Source: Eunapius fragilis
Taxonomy: Eukaryota > Porifera > Demospongiae > Spongillida > Spongillidae
Assembly (NCBI GenBank): GCA_963681505.1
Contig: OY811992.1
Location: 4,256,889-4,320,888, forward strand
Length of the DNA stretch: 64,000 nt
Direction: 5' to 3'
The notes under the pieces are model-generated. The model saw only the letters and a program-made list of their open reading frames with translations, did no database searches and was not told where the DNA came from. Both the position numbers and the translations under genes were made by a program. Each line of letters starts with the position of its first letter. Positions within the stretch are counted from its first letter, which is position 1. Positions 1 to 21,429 of this stretch are shown piece after piece.

Positions 1-139
1 CGTGTTTATGTGAGTATACATGTATAGACATTCATTAGGGTACATTGTTTGAATGCACGTTTTATGAACTTACATTGCTACAAATATATGTATAATTATG
101 TGCATACGGCGGGTAGGTTTATTCCGGTTCTCTATTTAG

Positions 140-6843
<6,704 letters not shown>

Positions 6844-6863
6844 CAGATGTGATTCATAAACAA

Positions 6864-6869
6864 ATTAAA
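6864..6869 (+). promoter_or_regulatory. ATTAAA poly(A) signal, receptor copy 1
   Basis: ATTAAA lies 21 bp after the stop codon. Copies 2 and 4 keep it; copy 3 has a substitution (ATTCAA). Confidence 0.4.
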
Positions 6870-6979
6870 ACAAAGCCAGATTACAGACTTTCAAAGAGAC
6901 TTTAAATTTTTTTTTCTCAATATTTTATTGTGTTTGAACAAAGGTACACACACTACACATACAAACAGCTACACATAAT

Positions 6980-7540
6980 GTTCATCTGCCTGCTGCAAAG
7001 AATGAGGGTATGAGTGAGTGAGGATGGCATGGGTGAGTGAGGATAGTATGAGCATTAACTCTAATTAAGGAGTGACTGAGCTGACCATAAAGATCACCCA
7101 ACACCTTGGATTTACAGGCATTCCCATGAATGGCCAAGTTGTGAAATGGCCTTGAGAGCCATTGGACACCAGGCTCCATGGCTCTCTACCCACCAATGGA
7201 ATACACTTCCAGCCCAATTCTCCACGTTTCGTGTCATTTTCAGAGTGGAATTCAGCTGCTCTTGCAGCAACACCTGAGTATACAGACCCACTCCCATAAT
7301 AATAGTAGAATTGAGCAGGGATGTAACAGTGACATCAACAGCTGCTGCATGAGGTGCCATTGTCCCAATTGGTCACTAAAGATATCTGCTGGTCCAGTCC
7401 TTGAGCTGTCTTGACCCCAGCCACTACCAACTTCAAGATGTGAAGATTAGCTAACTCTACGGAAGGTATTGTGCACAGTGCACCACGTATGGTGCTATGC
7501 CTCAAGGTGACATCACCCCCTCTCTTGCAGGTAACAAATG
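6980..7540 (-). pseudogene. Decayed retroelement pol C-terminus, antisense to the receptor
   Basis: Read on the minus strand with frameshifts, the segment gives pieces such as RTGPADI, AAAVDVTVTSLLNSTIIM and LKAISQLGHSWECL in the order expected for the conserved region downstream of reverse transcriptase in a class of invertebrate retroelements. Related sequence lies after copies 3 and 4 at the same place and in a separate copy at 19600-20440. No intact frame remains. Confidence 0.6.
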
Positions 7541-8034
7541 ACGCCCAAAGGGGTCCAGTGAATCACTTGAACAAAGAGGCAAGCGCCACAAGCCATCAAG
7601 TTTGTATCTAAATCCACAGAGGAAGACACCATGTAACTGATATATGTCAAAAGTGGTTCAAAGTGCAAACCCATGCTGACTGATGGATCTACAGAGATCC
7701 ACGCTGAAGACTATGTTTTAAAAATATTGTATTTGTTGTTAATTCCTTGCGCGTGATTGTGTGTATTTGAAGGGTGATTCTCACAATAGGAGTATTTTAC
7801 AAGGAGTGTTTTTTGTTTGTTTTTTTTATCGCCATCGGTGAGTTTAAGTAGATGGATAACTCGCACAAACTTTAGGCCGATGGTAGACTATGCCGTCCAC
7901 TTTTTAAAACAGCAGGATGTAGGGCCAAGCTGCGTATTAGGTCTGGGGAAGAGACTAGCGTGCAGTGCAAACTGGTGTGTATTGAGAAAGGTGTATATTG
8001 ACAAAGCAGGCCAGTATAAAGATCGCTGCCGTGA
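7541..8034. other. Non-coding stretch, shared 3' flank then moderate repeat
   Basis: The first 200 bp match the 3' flank of receptor copy 2 (34440-34700). From about 7965 the sequence matches 9561-9606. No gene is supported. Confidence 0.5.
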
Positions 8035-8036
8035 TA

Positions 8037-9064
8037 CAGTCTTCCCTTGATATTATCCGGTCTTTGGTCACATTATTATAATCGGATAAAATCAAATCCG
8101 GATTGAATCGCTATTGTCCGTACCGGATAGTAATGAGATTCATAGTGAATTAATGAACCGGTCCGGACATAAAATAATTCAAGCATTACAGTTCAATGTA
8201 TGGTTAGAGCGGTTTAAAATAGCTAGTAATGGCAACTTGTACGTTGGGTTGCGCTCTCGCTACCTGTGGTGTATATTCTTTCAGAATCGCTGGAAGAACA
8301 CGTAGTGCAAAACCGACACCACCCATATCTGCTTCTGCTGCTTCACCATGGAGTTCAAAGCAGGACAATTGAAAACGATTCTTGAAATTCTGCAACCAGC
8401 CTTTAGACAGCTTCAGCTCATCTGCAGTTATTCCAGCAGAATCACGAAGAATCTGCGCTTTTTCTGTCAGTACACCGTCCGTAAGGTGACCATTATTTGC
8501 CAGAATTAAAGTTTTGTTTCACCGCATCGTATTGCACGCATCGCCCTTCACAGCAAACCTGTTTAATCCAAATAAACAGCGTGGCTTCTAGAGTTGGAAA
8601 CATTCCCGGCGATTATGCTTGCTTTCTTTGTTGGTGGCAGCAAGCTGCTCCCAGTGGTGTAGCCCCAGTTTTCGCCATTTACGGATCGCATCTTCACTTA
8701 ACATGGAGCCAGGATGCGTAGCACGCCACCACCGGGAAGCATCAGCATGACTCAACCCCTGCTTTTCAGCATATTGTACGATTTCTAACTTATCTTGGTT
8801 AGTAAGCTCTGTCCTCACTCGTTTCGACATGTCTCAGGATGTGTATTGTTCACGCTAACAATTGGGCCTCATACGATGCTATCAGGTGGGCTATTGTGGT
8901 GTTTGATACTATCCGATAACTACAATAACAAGCGGATAGGGATAGTATCAAAATCCGGATAAAAACAAGATTATAAATGGCTTGTAACAGGTCTGTCACA
9001 GCATTTTAGGAGGATAAAACCAAATCCGGATAGACACAATAAGGATAATATCAAGGGTAGACTG
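8037..9064. mobile_element. pogo/Tigger-type DNA transposon, 1028 bp, decayed
   Basis: Terminal inverted repeats start CAGTCTTCCCTTGATATTAT on the left and CAGTCTACCCTTGATATTAT read inward on the right, flanked by TA on both sides (8035-8036, 9065-9066). Sequence at 9561-9655 is the same flank without the element and with a single TA, so it is an empty site. CAG termini, TA duplication and an internal CENP-B-like DNA-binding region are the marks of the pogo group. The catalytic DDE domain is absent. Confidence 0.88.
8204..8830 (-). pseudogene. Tigger/CENP-B-type transposase, N-terminal DNA-binding part
   Basis: Starts MSKRVRTELTNQDKLEIVQY with a first helix-turn-helix including WWRATHP and DAIRKWRKLG. 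After stops and a frame change, a second DNA-binding half follows with LTEKAQILRDSAG and WLQNFKNRFQLSCFELHGEA. This matches the bipartite CENP-B-like domain of pogo-family transposases. There is no catalytic domain and several stops, so it is inactive. Confidence 0.75.
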
Positions 9065-9066
9065 TA

Positions 9067-11775
<2,709 letters not shown>

Positions 11776-12657
11776 TGGAGAGGTCCTTGTATGTACCAGT
11801 TGAGCCCAGGGAATGTGTCTACCAGGTTCCCTCAGGGAATATGTCTACCAGGTTCCCCCAGGGAATGCGTCTACCAAGTTCCACTGTGGAATAGTTTCTA
11901 AACATCCTGTGTCTGGAGGTAGATAATAATTGTCTTGAACTGATTTCCATTGCAATAACAATGCTCAACATTGTTTGTATTGTAGTATTCAGTAAAAGCT
12001 GTAGTATCGTGAAGTGCTGCTTAAAACCCATGCAATTATAGGATATTGCTTTAATGCGACTAGACATTTTGATACAAGAGAAATTACTACACATTTTAAG
12101 TGTAGCCATAGTATTTTTAGCTAGAGACTTGTATTGTGTCTGTACTATTCAGCTGTAACTCGACCACTTGCAAGACTCCTACATGCAAATAAAATTTTAA
12201 TAGGTTCATTGGAATTCAAAAGTGAGTGTCAAATCTTAATAACTGCCAAACCTAATTCTATTACACACACACACACATACACACACACACACGCACACAC
12301 TCTTAACCCACCTGATTGTTTGAACAAGCCTTTTTATAAAATGCTGAGTTCTTCCTTCCAACACCATCCTATATCAGCATTGAGTTATTAAGCTTGCTGC
12401 CATGGCATTATTTCTTGAAATGTGTAAATTTTGCGAGACAGTTACCACAAAAAAGTCAGTTTCTATAAACTACATGACACACTGTGTCCATTGTCATGGG
12501 TACCGTGGGCGTAGGTGGCCATATTGAAAGCAATTGCATGTGTCAGAGCGATGTGTAATATGAGATGGAGGGAACTAGGGTGTAAGCTACTCGCAACCTA
12601 AACAGCTAGAGTATGCAGTAACCAGAGCCAATCACAATATGACACAATAATCGAAGT

Positions 12658-12766
12658 GGGGGGGGGGGGGGGGGGACAGTATAGCAGAGATTATCTCTTA
12701 TCCTAACTACCTATTCACAACTCATGGCAGTAGTCAATCACAAAAATTTGGGGGGGGGGGGGGGGG
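12658..12766. repeat. Two poly-G tracts (12658-12675, 12750-12766)
   Basis: Pure G-runs of 18 and 17. The same sites in block B have much shorter runs (about 39029-39038 and 39114-39119), so they are unstable homopolymers. A further C-run lies at 13013-13034. Confidence 0.9.
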
Positions 12767-13179
12767 AGGCTAATTAATATTCATGAGTCATGCTAAAACG
12801 ATGCATAAGTAAGTGTGCAGTATAAACAAAAATACAGTGTGGCGGCTTGAATTATCGCTTACGAAGTAATTTGCCACTGCTTGAAGGTCTAACATATCTG
12901 TATCATCTTTATGCATCCATTTGTGGTACCGCTACCGCGTAATTTATTCAATTAGACCATCAACGTGTAGCCTTTTAATATGATGCTGGCTCAAAATTTT
13001 TGGGGACTTAAGCCCCCCCCCCCCCCCCCCCCCCTCCCCCACTACGGCCTTGCAACTCAACTTACACAAACAAGTCTTTCTGTCTATAAGAGAAGCCGCT
13101 TCAATTCCATATAGCGCTCGCTATTCAGCTTAAAATGCGCATGCGCTAAATCGGATGTGAAGATGGGGAATTGTCTAAG

Positions 13180-14660
13180 AAAAGGCAATGCGCGTGTGTG
13201 GGTGTGTTTGTGTGTATACGGCGTACGTACTCTGTGCTACGCACAAGATAATGCTAGTCGCTCTCACCCTTATAGAATCCGAAGTAGTTCAGCCTGTCGT
13301 TCACCTACCTGTAAAAGTACATGATAGTCAGGAGAGTATATATGCGTTATATGCTTTTTATTTTCACGTAGAAAGTACACTGGGAAGAGTATCCAGCTCA
13401 GGCTGTACAGGTATTTATGATACAGCTCTGTGCTGTTTTATATGGTGTTATGATACCACATGTATTATCACATTCCCAGCTAGAGCTTGAAGATGGGGAG
13501 TTTGGATATCTGGTTTGTGTGGGGATTATGTGAAGTGATATCATTTCTGTTGTTTGTATGTGGATGTGAGCAGTGCATGCAAAGTTAAATTATTTTAACC
13601 CAGATGCCAGGAAAGCTTGCATGTAAGCTATGAGTGTCTGTATATATCCAGCTGTGTTTCTGACATGAACATGCAAGTGTGTGTGTTGTATGATGGGCAT
13701 TTTTCGTTTCACATGCACATACATACATGTACGAGGAGTGCAAACCCACTCAGTGTGTGGTCACATGCTTATAAGCACCCATAAATCACATGCATACACC
13801 ATGCCTCATCACATCTAAACTTATCACATGAACACCCCACACCTCGTCTCCATTCAAAGGTCTAACAGTAACCTTATGGTCACCTTTCATTTCAGAAAGA
13901 AAACCCTGCTCCATGACTTCGAATGGGAGGTGTCCTGTAACTGTTAGTCACTTGCTGCCTGTGATCAAACACTATCCACTTATATACATGTTGCAATTCT
14001 GTTGTGGAAGACATCAAGCTTGCCTCTGCGAGGGTAAAATAGCGCCTTAGTTTGTTATCTTCATTTATTGTATGCTATTTGTATTCTGCTAGTGTCTTTC
14101 ATTTTTGGTTGGTAATGAAAAAAAATTCTTTCCGGAAAAAAAAATCAGTGACCTGGACGGAGAGAGAGAGAGACAATGGATAAATGGAGAAGACATCTAA
14201 GCTCTCCACTGGCATAAGGTTCTTTTGCCCATGCAACACATTAAGGATGCTATCATTAAACATCGGGCGGTCAACATCACAGCTGTCATTGAGAATCAAA
14301 AGAATTTGTACAATTTTGAAATCCTATTGAATTGAAATATTTTGGATTTAGATTCAATTATCAGAACTCTTCTGCTCGGTCCATAGTTCTCAATGTTACC
14401 AATGCTGATGATGAGCAATGTGTCATGAAATTTGTTGGCAGTAAGTCACAAAAAAGATTATCTTTGTGGGTGAACATATCATAACAGATTCTGTACTTCA
14501 TTTCATTGAACACTTTGATATACTTCTTTGACCTGTTGTATGTAAAGACTGACTGCCAAGGTGCTTTGATTAACTTAGATGAAGTTCTACAATCTTTCAT
14601 GGTTGTGGATTTGAGCACTGTGACCTACGACTTGAAATCATTTGTTTTCATCGCAGTAGC
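13180..14660. other. Shared segment of blocks A and B, no recognised gene
   Basis: Contains a + reading frame at 13188-13490 with ALTLIESEVVQPVVHLPVKV, preserved in part at 39503-39718, and - frames at 14361-14618 and 14099-14299. None shows a known domain. A short purine-rich simple repeat lies at 14160. They could be exons of an unrecognised gene or old transposon sequence. Confidence 0.3.
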
Positions 14661-14849
14661 CCTTAATTAATTAAGTCCCACTTTTCTATAGGGCGTGGTA
14701 ATGCATCACGAAGCAAAGCAAAGTTGGCAATTAATGAAAGGCAGTTGCAGATACCAGCGGACACTATCCGTTTAGTTTCATATTTATATTTCATATCCTC
14801 TAATTATTATTGTATTGTTTTCTCATATTGGAAGGGAAGAGGTATTTTG

Positions 14850-15022
14850 AGGGAGGCAGGGGATGAGGGAGGCAGGGGATGAGGGAGGCAGGGGATGAGG
14901 GAGGCAGGAGATGAGGGAGGCAGGGTATGAGGGAGGCAGGGGATGAGGGAGGCAGGGGATGAGGGAGGCAGGGGATGAGGGAGGCAGGGGATGAGGGAGG
15001 CAGGAGATGAGGGAGGCAGGGA
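14850..15022. repeat. 16-bp minisatellite, block A, about 11 units
   Basis: Unit GATGAGGGAGGCAGGG with A/G variation. The same array has about 102 units in block B and about 38 in block C, with identical flanks. Confidence 0.92.
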
Positions 15023-15064
15023 TGGACGTCTTTGCTTTCCATCTTTATCGCGATTTTTCAAGTT

Positions 15065-15115
15065 CAGAATCCTCCAGGATGATGAGGCCAACACATGAAG
15101 GAACACAAGGTGCCA
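15065..15115 (-). pseudogene. ZnT5 exon remnant beside the minisatellite (block A)
   Basis: Minus strand reads LVFLHVLA then diverges. Nucleotides GGCCAACACATG and the following GGAACACA match the start of the ZnT5-type exon at 9861-9881. Counterparts are at 42895 and 56225. Confidence 0.5.
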
Positions 15116-16316
15116 AGAGAGATAGCCCTGATAGATGCATAGTCCTTGCTTGTATCTTTGGCGCATGTTGTGAGGGTGGGCTGATTATCCGAAAAAGTGT
15201 TTTGCTTAGGTGGTGGATGAAACAAGGAAATTATGCGCGTCTGTCGTAAATCCGGTGTTAAAATTTTACTTTTATCATGTATGCTAAAATGTCGGATAAG
15301 GTAGCAAACAAGTGGGAACCCATTCCTGACTACAACGTATGGTCATGTGATGCTAAATTACTTGTACACATTTGCCAGTAAATTAAATCAAGTATGCTTT
15401 GGAGATATTAATAAATAGGTCTCTTTAGGTGCGCCTGTTTATTGAGAGGGAGGTGAGATGGCAGTATAAAACCTCCAACTTTTTAGAACTCAACATGTTC
15501 TCATACAATCAAGTTGCCTTGTGATGTAGATATGTATTGTGTTGTACTTCACTATGAAATGACCACTACCTGTGATTGTTGCAGAGCCTCTTCCAAAAGA
15601 ATGAGTGTGGGTTTGTGGGATGTGGCTCAACTTTCAGGTTTCAATCTTTGTTGAAAGGAGGCACTAGTTGAGGGAGAGGCACTAGTTGAGGGAAGGAGCT
15701 CTCACAAGAGTGTAGGTTTGCGTTCTCCGTCACTGCACACCCTCACAACAGCATCAACCTTCCCCAGATGTGGATTCTACTAGTTCAAAACATAATTGCA
15801 GCTGTAGATCAGTACAAAAAAAAAAGTTGCATCTCCAGTGAGAATTTATGCAAAAATAGTTGAGCTTGTGTAAGCTGCTGAGCCCTCGAGCTTATGTCAG
15901 TAGATACCTCGAGCCAATGAAGAACTTTTTCATCAAGAACCAGGGTATTGATAGGTGGGCTACCATATAATGATACTGATAGAGCAGGGACAGTGCAATT
16001 TAGGGGTCACAAAGGTTTGGCAACAAGCTCTGCAACTGACCATCTTTGATTCATTTTTCCTGGATGAATTTTTGGGCTCCCTAATCTGGGCACCTAAGGT
16101 ATCAGTGTTTCTAACTAACTGAGTTTAAGTGGTCATGTAAACTAAACTAGAGTATGCAACTGATTTTCAGGTTTTAAGGTTATATAAATAACTGTTTGTA
16201 AATTTCTTTTTTCTTTGTCACAATTAGTCAGCATTTTTTTTGTCGTTGCAACAAATTTTAATCCACATACTATACAAAACAATGGATAAAAAAACAAAAG
16301 TGTCACTGATATATTT

Positions 16317-16790
16317 TTAGACTGATGATGGTATCTTACCCTGAACGGTGGCAAGGGTAAGGTCATGTTCGTAAATAGGGTGGAGATGTGATGACCTGCT
16401 TCCACGAATGCACAGAACAGCAGCACGAAGGAAAGCATAAGAGAGTCGAGTGCGTAGCCAGCTAACTACAAGAGAATATGGTTTGTCCAGCTTGATGGAA
16501 ATCACGCCTGTAAAATGTTGAACACTCACGAGCCATTCCTCCTGTTGTACTAAAACCCAGTGGTGTAAAGACTCCATGCACAACCTCTTTCACCCGTTGA
16601 CTATATTCTGATTCATGTCTGTAGTATATTGCTGGCAAGTCCATGGAACGGTAGCTTGGAGCATTAGAGTGGAAAACCCTTACATCAAAGTAAGCATCCT
16701 GACCACGATTCCAAATACCCCTGGCACGTATATCAAGACGTGAATTCTCATCAGTGTTGGCAGATTTGTGGTGAAAGCATTCACCATTCA
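16317..16790 (-). pseudogene. Retroelement pol C-terminal remnant (block A)
   Basis: Minus-strand fragments RLDIRARGIWNRGQDAYFDV, RVKEVVHGVFTPLGFSTTGG and RLSYAFLRAAVLCIRGSRSS appear in the order seen in the conserved region after reverse transcriptase of certain invertebrate retroelements; the D...QDAYFDV part resembles a restriction-like nuclease core. Frameshifts separate the pieces. The block B copy is at 44090-44570. Confidence 0.55.
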
Positions 16791-17149
16791 GTGGTTATAA
16801 GTGCTGCCCAGTCTTGGGTTTAATAATGGGTACCATAATGACTCATGTTTAATGTTAATCATGAGCTTGTTGTATTTGTGCACGGGAGTGCAGAGCAGGA
16901 TGGCATATATGTGGTACGCATCCACAAAACTTTCTGTGCGAGTCACATGTAATAAGGTCACCAGTATTGTTTAATAAATTGGGAGGGGCTTATACGTCTT
17001 TGCAATCAAACAGAAATGGACCATCAACATTAGTTATGTCAACATTTGAAAACCACGCAATGATAACTGCATTAGTGGGATTATGCCTCAAGATACTACC
17101 TTATAGATTTGTATGTATGAGTGGGCACAGAAAATAACTTCACTGCGTT

Positions 17150-17720
17150 TGACAAAATATGAATTAAACAGCTTTTCTATGTACAATTGGTTAGGTCAGT
17201 TGGTCCTTCCTCACTCCATGAACGTAAAAGTATATTGGTTGATTATATCTGCCATGCAATGATTTTATATTGTATAGGAGATCAAAATTTCTGTTACACT
17301 GTCCTTTGTCTGGACCTATGTCTAAGAAATCCTGTTCATCTTGAAACTTTTAAGTTGTTAAGTCACAGTGCTTCACCACAAGAAGTAAATCCAATCCCAG
17401 CCTCAACATTGAGCAAGATTGCAACATGTTTTCAAGATATTCTGTTTGTTAATGAAGGTTAAAGTTATGCAAAACTTTTTAAATATCGTTCAATTACTGA
17501 GGCTTGTTCTTACTTGATATTCAAGTTGATACCCAGTGGAAAAAAGAAAGGTCTGAAATTATTGCTGCAATTGGTATAGCTACATATCCAAAAGGTGTCA
17601 ATGGATTAACCATCATCACTGAGCCAATTGAGGGGATTCCGAAAGTTACAATCTTGGACTCAGGTTTCAATGGCAGTGTTGTCAAGTGTTCCCTGACGAC
17701 AAGGTTGGGAGGCTTGTAGT
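17150..17720 (+). pseudogene. Unrecognised conserved reading frames, copy A
   Basis: Two + strand frames, 17187-17462 (contains LVDYICHAMILYCIGDQNFC and HLETFKLLSHSASPQEVNPI) and 17504-17719 (IIAAIGIATYPKGVNGLTII, ILDSGFNGSVVKCSL). A possible 67-bp intron (GTTAAA to TTCAAG) could join them. Both recur in block B (46023-46640) and partly in block C (57243-57662 and 57890-58110). I recognise no family. The presence of the same frame in three copies suggests it was once coding. Confidence 0.4.
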
Positions 17721-17749
17721 GTACATTGAGGTAGGTTTAAAATCCTGAT

Positions 17750-18707
17750 CAGGAACTACGATAATAGTTCCTATATAGAAATTGACCCGGGTCGTGAAAT
17801 CATTAAAAAACCGCGCCCCGCGTATAACTCGCGTACCGAGAAACGGATAGTGTTGCTCTTTGTTGCTATCGAACCAGATGGTAAAGACGGTCATTTTAAT
17901 GTTTTATTCCAGTCTTCGAACTGTTTGCTTTAAGAGAACAAAAAAAAGTTCGTGTTTTACCTCGTCCCCAGGCCAAATCTTCTCCGTCGTCAACGTCGTC
18001 GTCTTCTTCTTCTCGCGTGAGTATAACTCCGGATAGGTAAAGGATAACTCTGGATAGGAAAGGTTTAAAAGAGCGCCACATATACCAATCGCTTTAGAAT
18101 TTCCTGGAAGGACATCTTCAAGTATCAGATGTATGAATAAAGCATAAAACTGACATACGTAATCATTACGTAATGCGTAGTGTTAAATAGAAGCGTTCCC
18201 ATGGCGACATTTACGTATATTTAGAATTGTGCAAACAAAAGAGGAGAGCTAAACAACGAGACGACGAGTTAGAATTTTCCCGCGTTCCTTCCAGTGATCC
18301 CAAACAAAAGCGGGCGTCTGCTCGTGACGGTAATTGAAGCGGAGGGGGAGGGGGGGGGGGCACTAGCCAGTCTTAATAATCGATAAAAAATGATTATAAA
18401 AAAATAGAGGAAACAAGTAAAGAAAAACATTCTCTAACGAGAAAGTTGGTGGGATATAGGAATCGGAGGCAATGGTGGTGTAAAAAGGAAGGGAACAAGG
18501 TTTTGAGAAAAGAGTAATGAGACAAAAATCCTATATTTATCACGTGTAAATGTAACAGAAGCAAAAGAAGTGCTAAATATAGGATTTTTCATTTTTGTAT
18601 CATTACCCTTTTCTCAAAACCTTGTTCCCTTCCTTTTTACACCACCATTGCCTTTAATTCCTATATTTCACCAACTTTCTCGCTAGAGAATGTTTTTCTT
18701 TACTTGT
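17750..18707. mobile_element. Insertion in block A, absent from block B
   Basis: Block B reads CCTGATTAAGTATG at about 46693 where block A has about 958 bp inserted between CCTGAT and TAAGTATG. The first 120 bp (from CAGGAACTACG) recur at 22911-23020. The right part is the inverted-repeat element 18412-18708. No clear target duplication is visible. Confidence 0.65.
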
Positions 18708-18708
18708 T
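18412..18708. mobile_element. 297-bp foldback MITE, AACAAGTAAAGAAAAACATT ends
   Basis: Arms of about 130 bp are near-perfect reverse complements. The ends resemble those of the element at 22514-22807 (ACAAGTAAATAAAAGCATTC) while the interiors differ, so they are two members of one family. Confidence 0.8.
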
Positions 18709-18917
18709 AAGTATGTATATTTGCATAGGCTTCTTAACAGTACCCACTGAATGGTACCTTTAAAAATCCTGGATATGCGCCTCACACACACATAACAAAC
18801 ACATTGCTCCCATCAACAAAGCGCTTTATAACTTCCCCCTTAAGGTTGAGGCGGCGTGTGATTAGCAATATTATGACGTCACGTCAACCTGCATTCTGAT
18901 TTGTGCCACCGCAGCTG

Positions 18918-19011
18918 TGACGTCAGGGCCAACGGATCATTCCCAAGGGCCGTCGTCACGGGCAACATGGGCTATGCCCAGTCCATCACTGTACACCCCA
19001 TCATGGGGTGA
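18918..19011 (+). CDS. Possible exon fragment with an LDL-receptor YWTD-like motif
   Basis: Between an acceptor CACCGCAG and a donor G|GTGAGC lies an open stretch with FPRAVVTGNMGYAQSITVHP, similar to the strand pattern of YWTD beta-propeller repeats (N-G-x5-V-V-x-G-N-x-G). It is cut on the right by a long CATA microsatellite. It is an isolated piece and weakly supported. Confidence 0.25.
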
Positions 19012-19022
19012 GCCTTGCCACA

Positions 19023-19180
19023 CACACATACATACATACATACATACATACATACATACATACATACATACATACATACATACATACATACATACATACA
19101 TGCATGCATGCATACATACATACATACATACATACATACATACATACATACATACATACATACATACATACATACATACA

Positions 19181-19214
<34 letters not shown>

Positions 19215-19311
19215 CATACATGCATGCATACATACATACATACATACATGCATACATACATACATGCATGCATGCATACATACATACATGCATACATACA
19301 TGCATACATAC
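19023..19311. repeat. (CATA)n microsatellite with CATG interruptions
   Basis: About 70 tetranucleotides, open in many frames on both strands (alternating Tyr-Ile-His-Thr or Cys-Met-Tyr-Val). It is not coding. Confidence 0.95.
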
Positions 19312-19599
19312 AAACGTTGTAGAAGCCCAAAGGGTACTACTCCCATTAGATTGGTTAAAAGTGTGGTTCCAGGTGCTACTTACAAATATAGCATGGATTG
19401 AATCAGGGAGTTAGTGCAGTGTCAGCAGCAAGTGTCAGAGGGTGTCTGGTATACACAATAAATACAGAGTTCAGCCATCATCCAATGAATGATGTGCTGC
19501 TCCGATCTGTATAATGTATTGACATTATGCATGCAGACTTGTTCATCGTATTGATACTGATCAATGTTCACAGTTTATTAAACAAAACAACAATGGGTT

Positions 19600-20440
19600 A
19601 ACCTGCTTTATTATAGTCCGAAGTGTTGTACTTGAACTCCTTGTTATATGCAGCTGAACTAACGGACATGCATGGAGCAGTTAATAATTCTGAAAGGTTC
19701 TGCATGGTTTCTCTCTTCTCATGCATTTTTGGGGGAATGAGGAGCCTGTGCCTTGACATGGTAAGATACTCCCTGATGGAATCCAATTTTTGTGCACATG
19801 GATACTTGCTCATTACTTTCCGTGGCCAGATACATGGTTTTTGCATTGACATAAACAGTACGCCCCAACAACCATAAGCCTCGGCTGCCAAAGGCACACA
19901 CACACCCAAGCTCCGAGCACTTTGCATCATTGCTGGCATGTTTTCTGTTTTCAGCCACCTGAGCTGTTGACCCACTTGTCACACTCGTTTCATATAGAGT
20001 AATTGGAGTAAGCGGTGATGTGACAGTTATGTCAAAGGCTGCAGGTTTCCCTGTAGCACCCAATTAGGAACAAGCACGTAGGCCAGCCTTGTACGTAGGG
20101 CATCATGTCCCAAACCACTTCCCTCTTCCACCTGGCCACCAATACCAGCTTGCCTACAAGATTCAAAAAAAGCATCCCGAAGCCTATTGTGGTGAGAGAC
20201 CACATCGCCATTATACCGACAAGTTAGTGCATGATGGCCCAAGGGATTTAGTGACAGAGTAAGACAACGAGGGCATTTCTCCCCCACTGAATAGATCAAT
20301 CCCAAGCCACCATTTTATTGCTGTTTGGAACTCTACAGATTTAGATGGAGGTTGAGACCTGGAGTTGGCACGACAGAAAGCCATGAGGGGATGGGACAGA
20401 TAGTAGCCGCGCTCTCTTTGGCAGGGAAGAGGATTCAAAG
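19600..20440 (-). pseudogene. Retroelement pol C-terminus, frameshifted
   Basis: Minus strand, in order: FQTAIKWWLGIDLFSGG, CPRCLTLSLNPLGHHALTCR, GDVVSHHNRLRDAFFESC, GKPAAFDITVTSPLTPITLY, RKHASNDAKCSELG, VCVPLAAEAYGCWG. This is the characteristic region after the reverse transcriptase of a widespread invertebrate retroelement class, with a C-x2-C...H...C zinc-binding pattern. At least two frameshifts break it, and the reverse transcriptase itself is missing here. Confidence 0.75.
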
Positions 20441-20829
20441 AGTGCTCAAAACGGACTATTTCAATCCTGCTAGAAAGCTCCTTCTGATTCTTGGTACATG
20501 TTTCTTTTGACTCTGGTCATCCATATTAATTTGACCTCTTCACTAATCCACAGCCAGCTTCTCATAATGAATCAAAAACTCGGCCTGAACTTTTGTGTAC
20601 ATCATCAGACAGTTGTGCAGTACTTACAGAGCAGTGGTTTCTTACAACAATGCTTCGCCTACTCAGATAATTATTTTAATAAGAGCTACATGCTCCTGTG
20701 AACGAGGTACAACTGTACAATAATCATGTTCATGAAGAATACATTTTAATCTACCACTAGTTCCTAAGGGTCAACTCCATACAATCCTAGCTGATAACAT
20801 ATCTATAGTGGTGCAACTTTGTGCTTACA

Positions 20830-21057
20830 GTGCGAGGGTTCAAAGCAATGGCTCTGGCTGATGGGAACACCACTTTTGAACGAGTTTGACTGTCCTTTAT
20901 TCTCATTGCTACGAACCATTCTATCTGTGGATAGCACCAACATACTAACTCCTTCGTCCATGAACGAGGAACATGAACCATTGTGGAAAGAAATGTACAA
21001 GCTCACAACAAGAAAGAGAAAAAACACGTGCAAGCTTGTTTTCGAACATAACTGCAA
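20830..21057 (-). CDS. Possible first exon of a secreted protein, unrecognised
   Basis: Minus-strand start at 21057 gives an N-terminus with a strong hydrophobic core (HVFFLFLVVSLYISF) like a signal peptide, about 75 codons, then a good donor ACT|GTAAGC. The + strand is also open over the same span, so this is tentative. No downstream exons were identified before the retroelement remnant. Confidence 0.3.
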
Positions 21058-21429
21058 GTAATATGCTTTTCTGTAACAACCTTTTTAGTGCACAATATAT
21101 CCGACGACAAGTTAAGAAATATTAAGCGATTACGAACCAGCCCACGCAATATAATACAACCCGATATCAGCCCTTGTACGCCCTCGGTACGATATGTTTA
21201 CGGCACTGAGAGAAACCGATAGTTACGATGGCGCTTACAATCCTGGCACCCGACGCAACCGTATAGGGCCCGATGAATTCGCCATCATTACAGTATGTAT
21301 GGTTGGCCTACTACAACAACGACTACATACCGTAACAGGAAAATTACGGATTCCGAAGCCGTATAAAAGACAAAAATTTTTGGTTGTGTATGGTTTTCCT
21401 AAACCCACGTTGCGTTTAAAAAATGTTGC

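Noticed and set aside
18917-19414. Tyr-Ile-His-Thr and Cys-Met-Tyr-Val frames
   Set aside because: Tetranucleotide CATA repeat; no coding signal.
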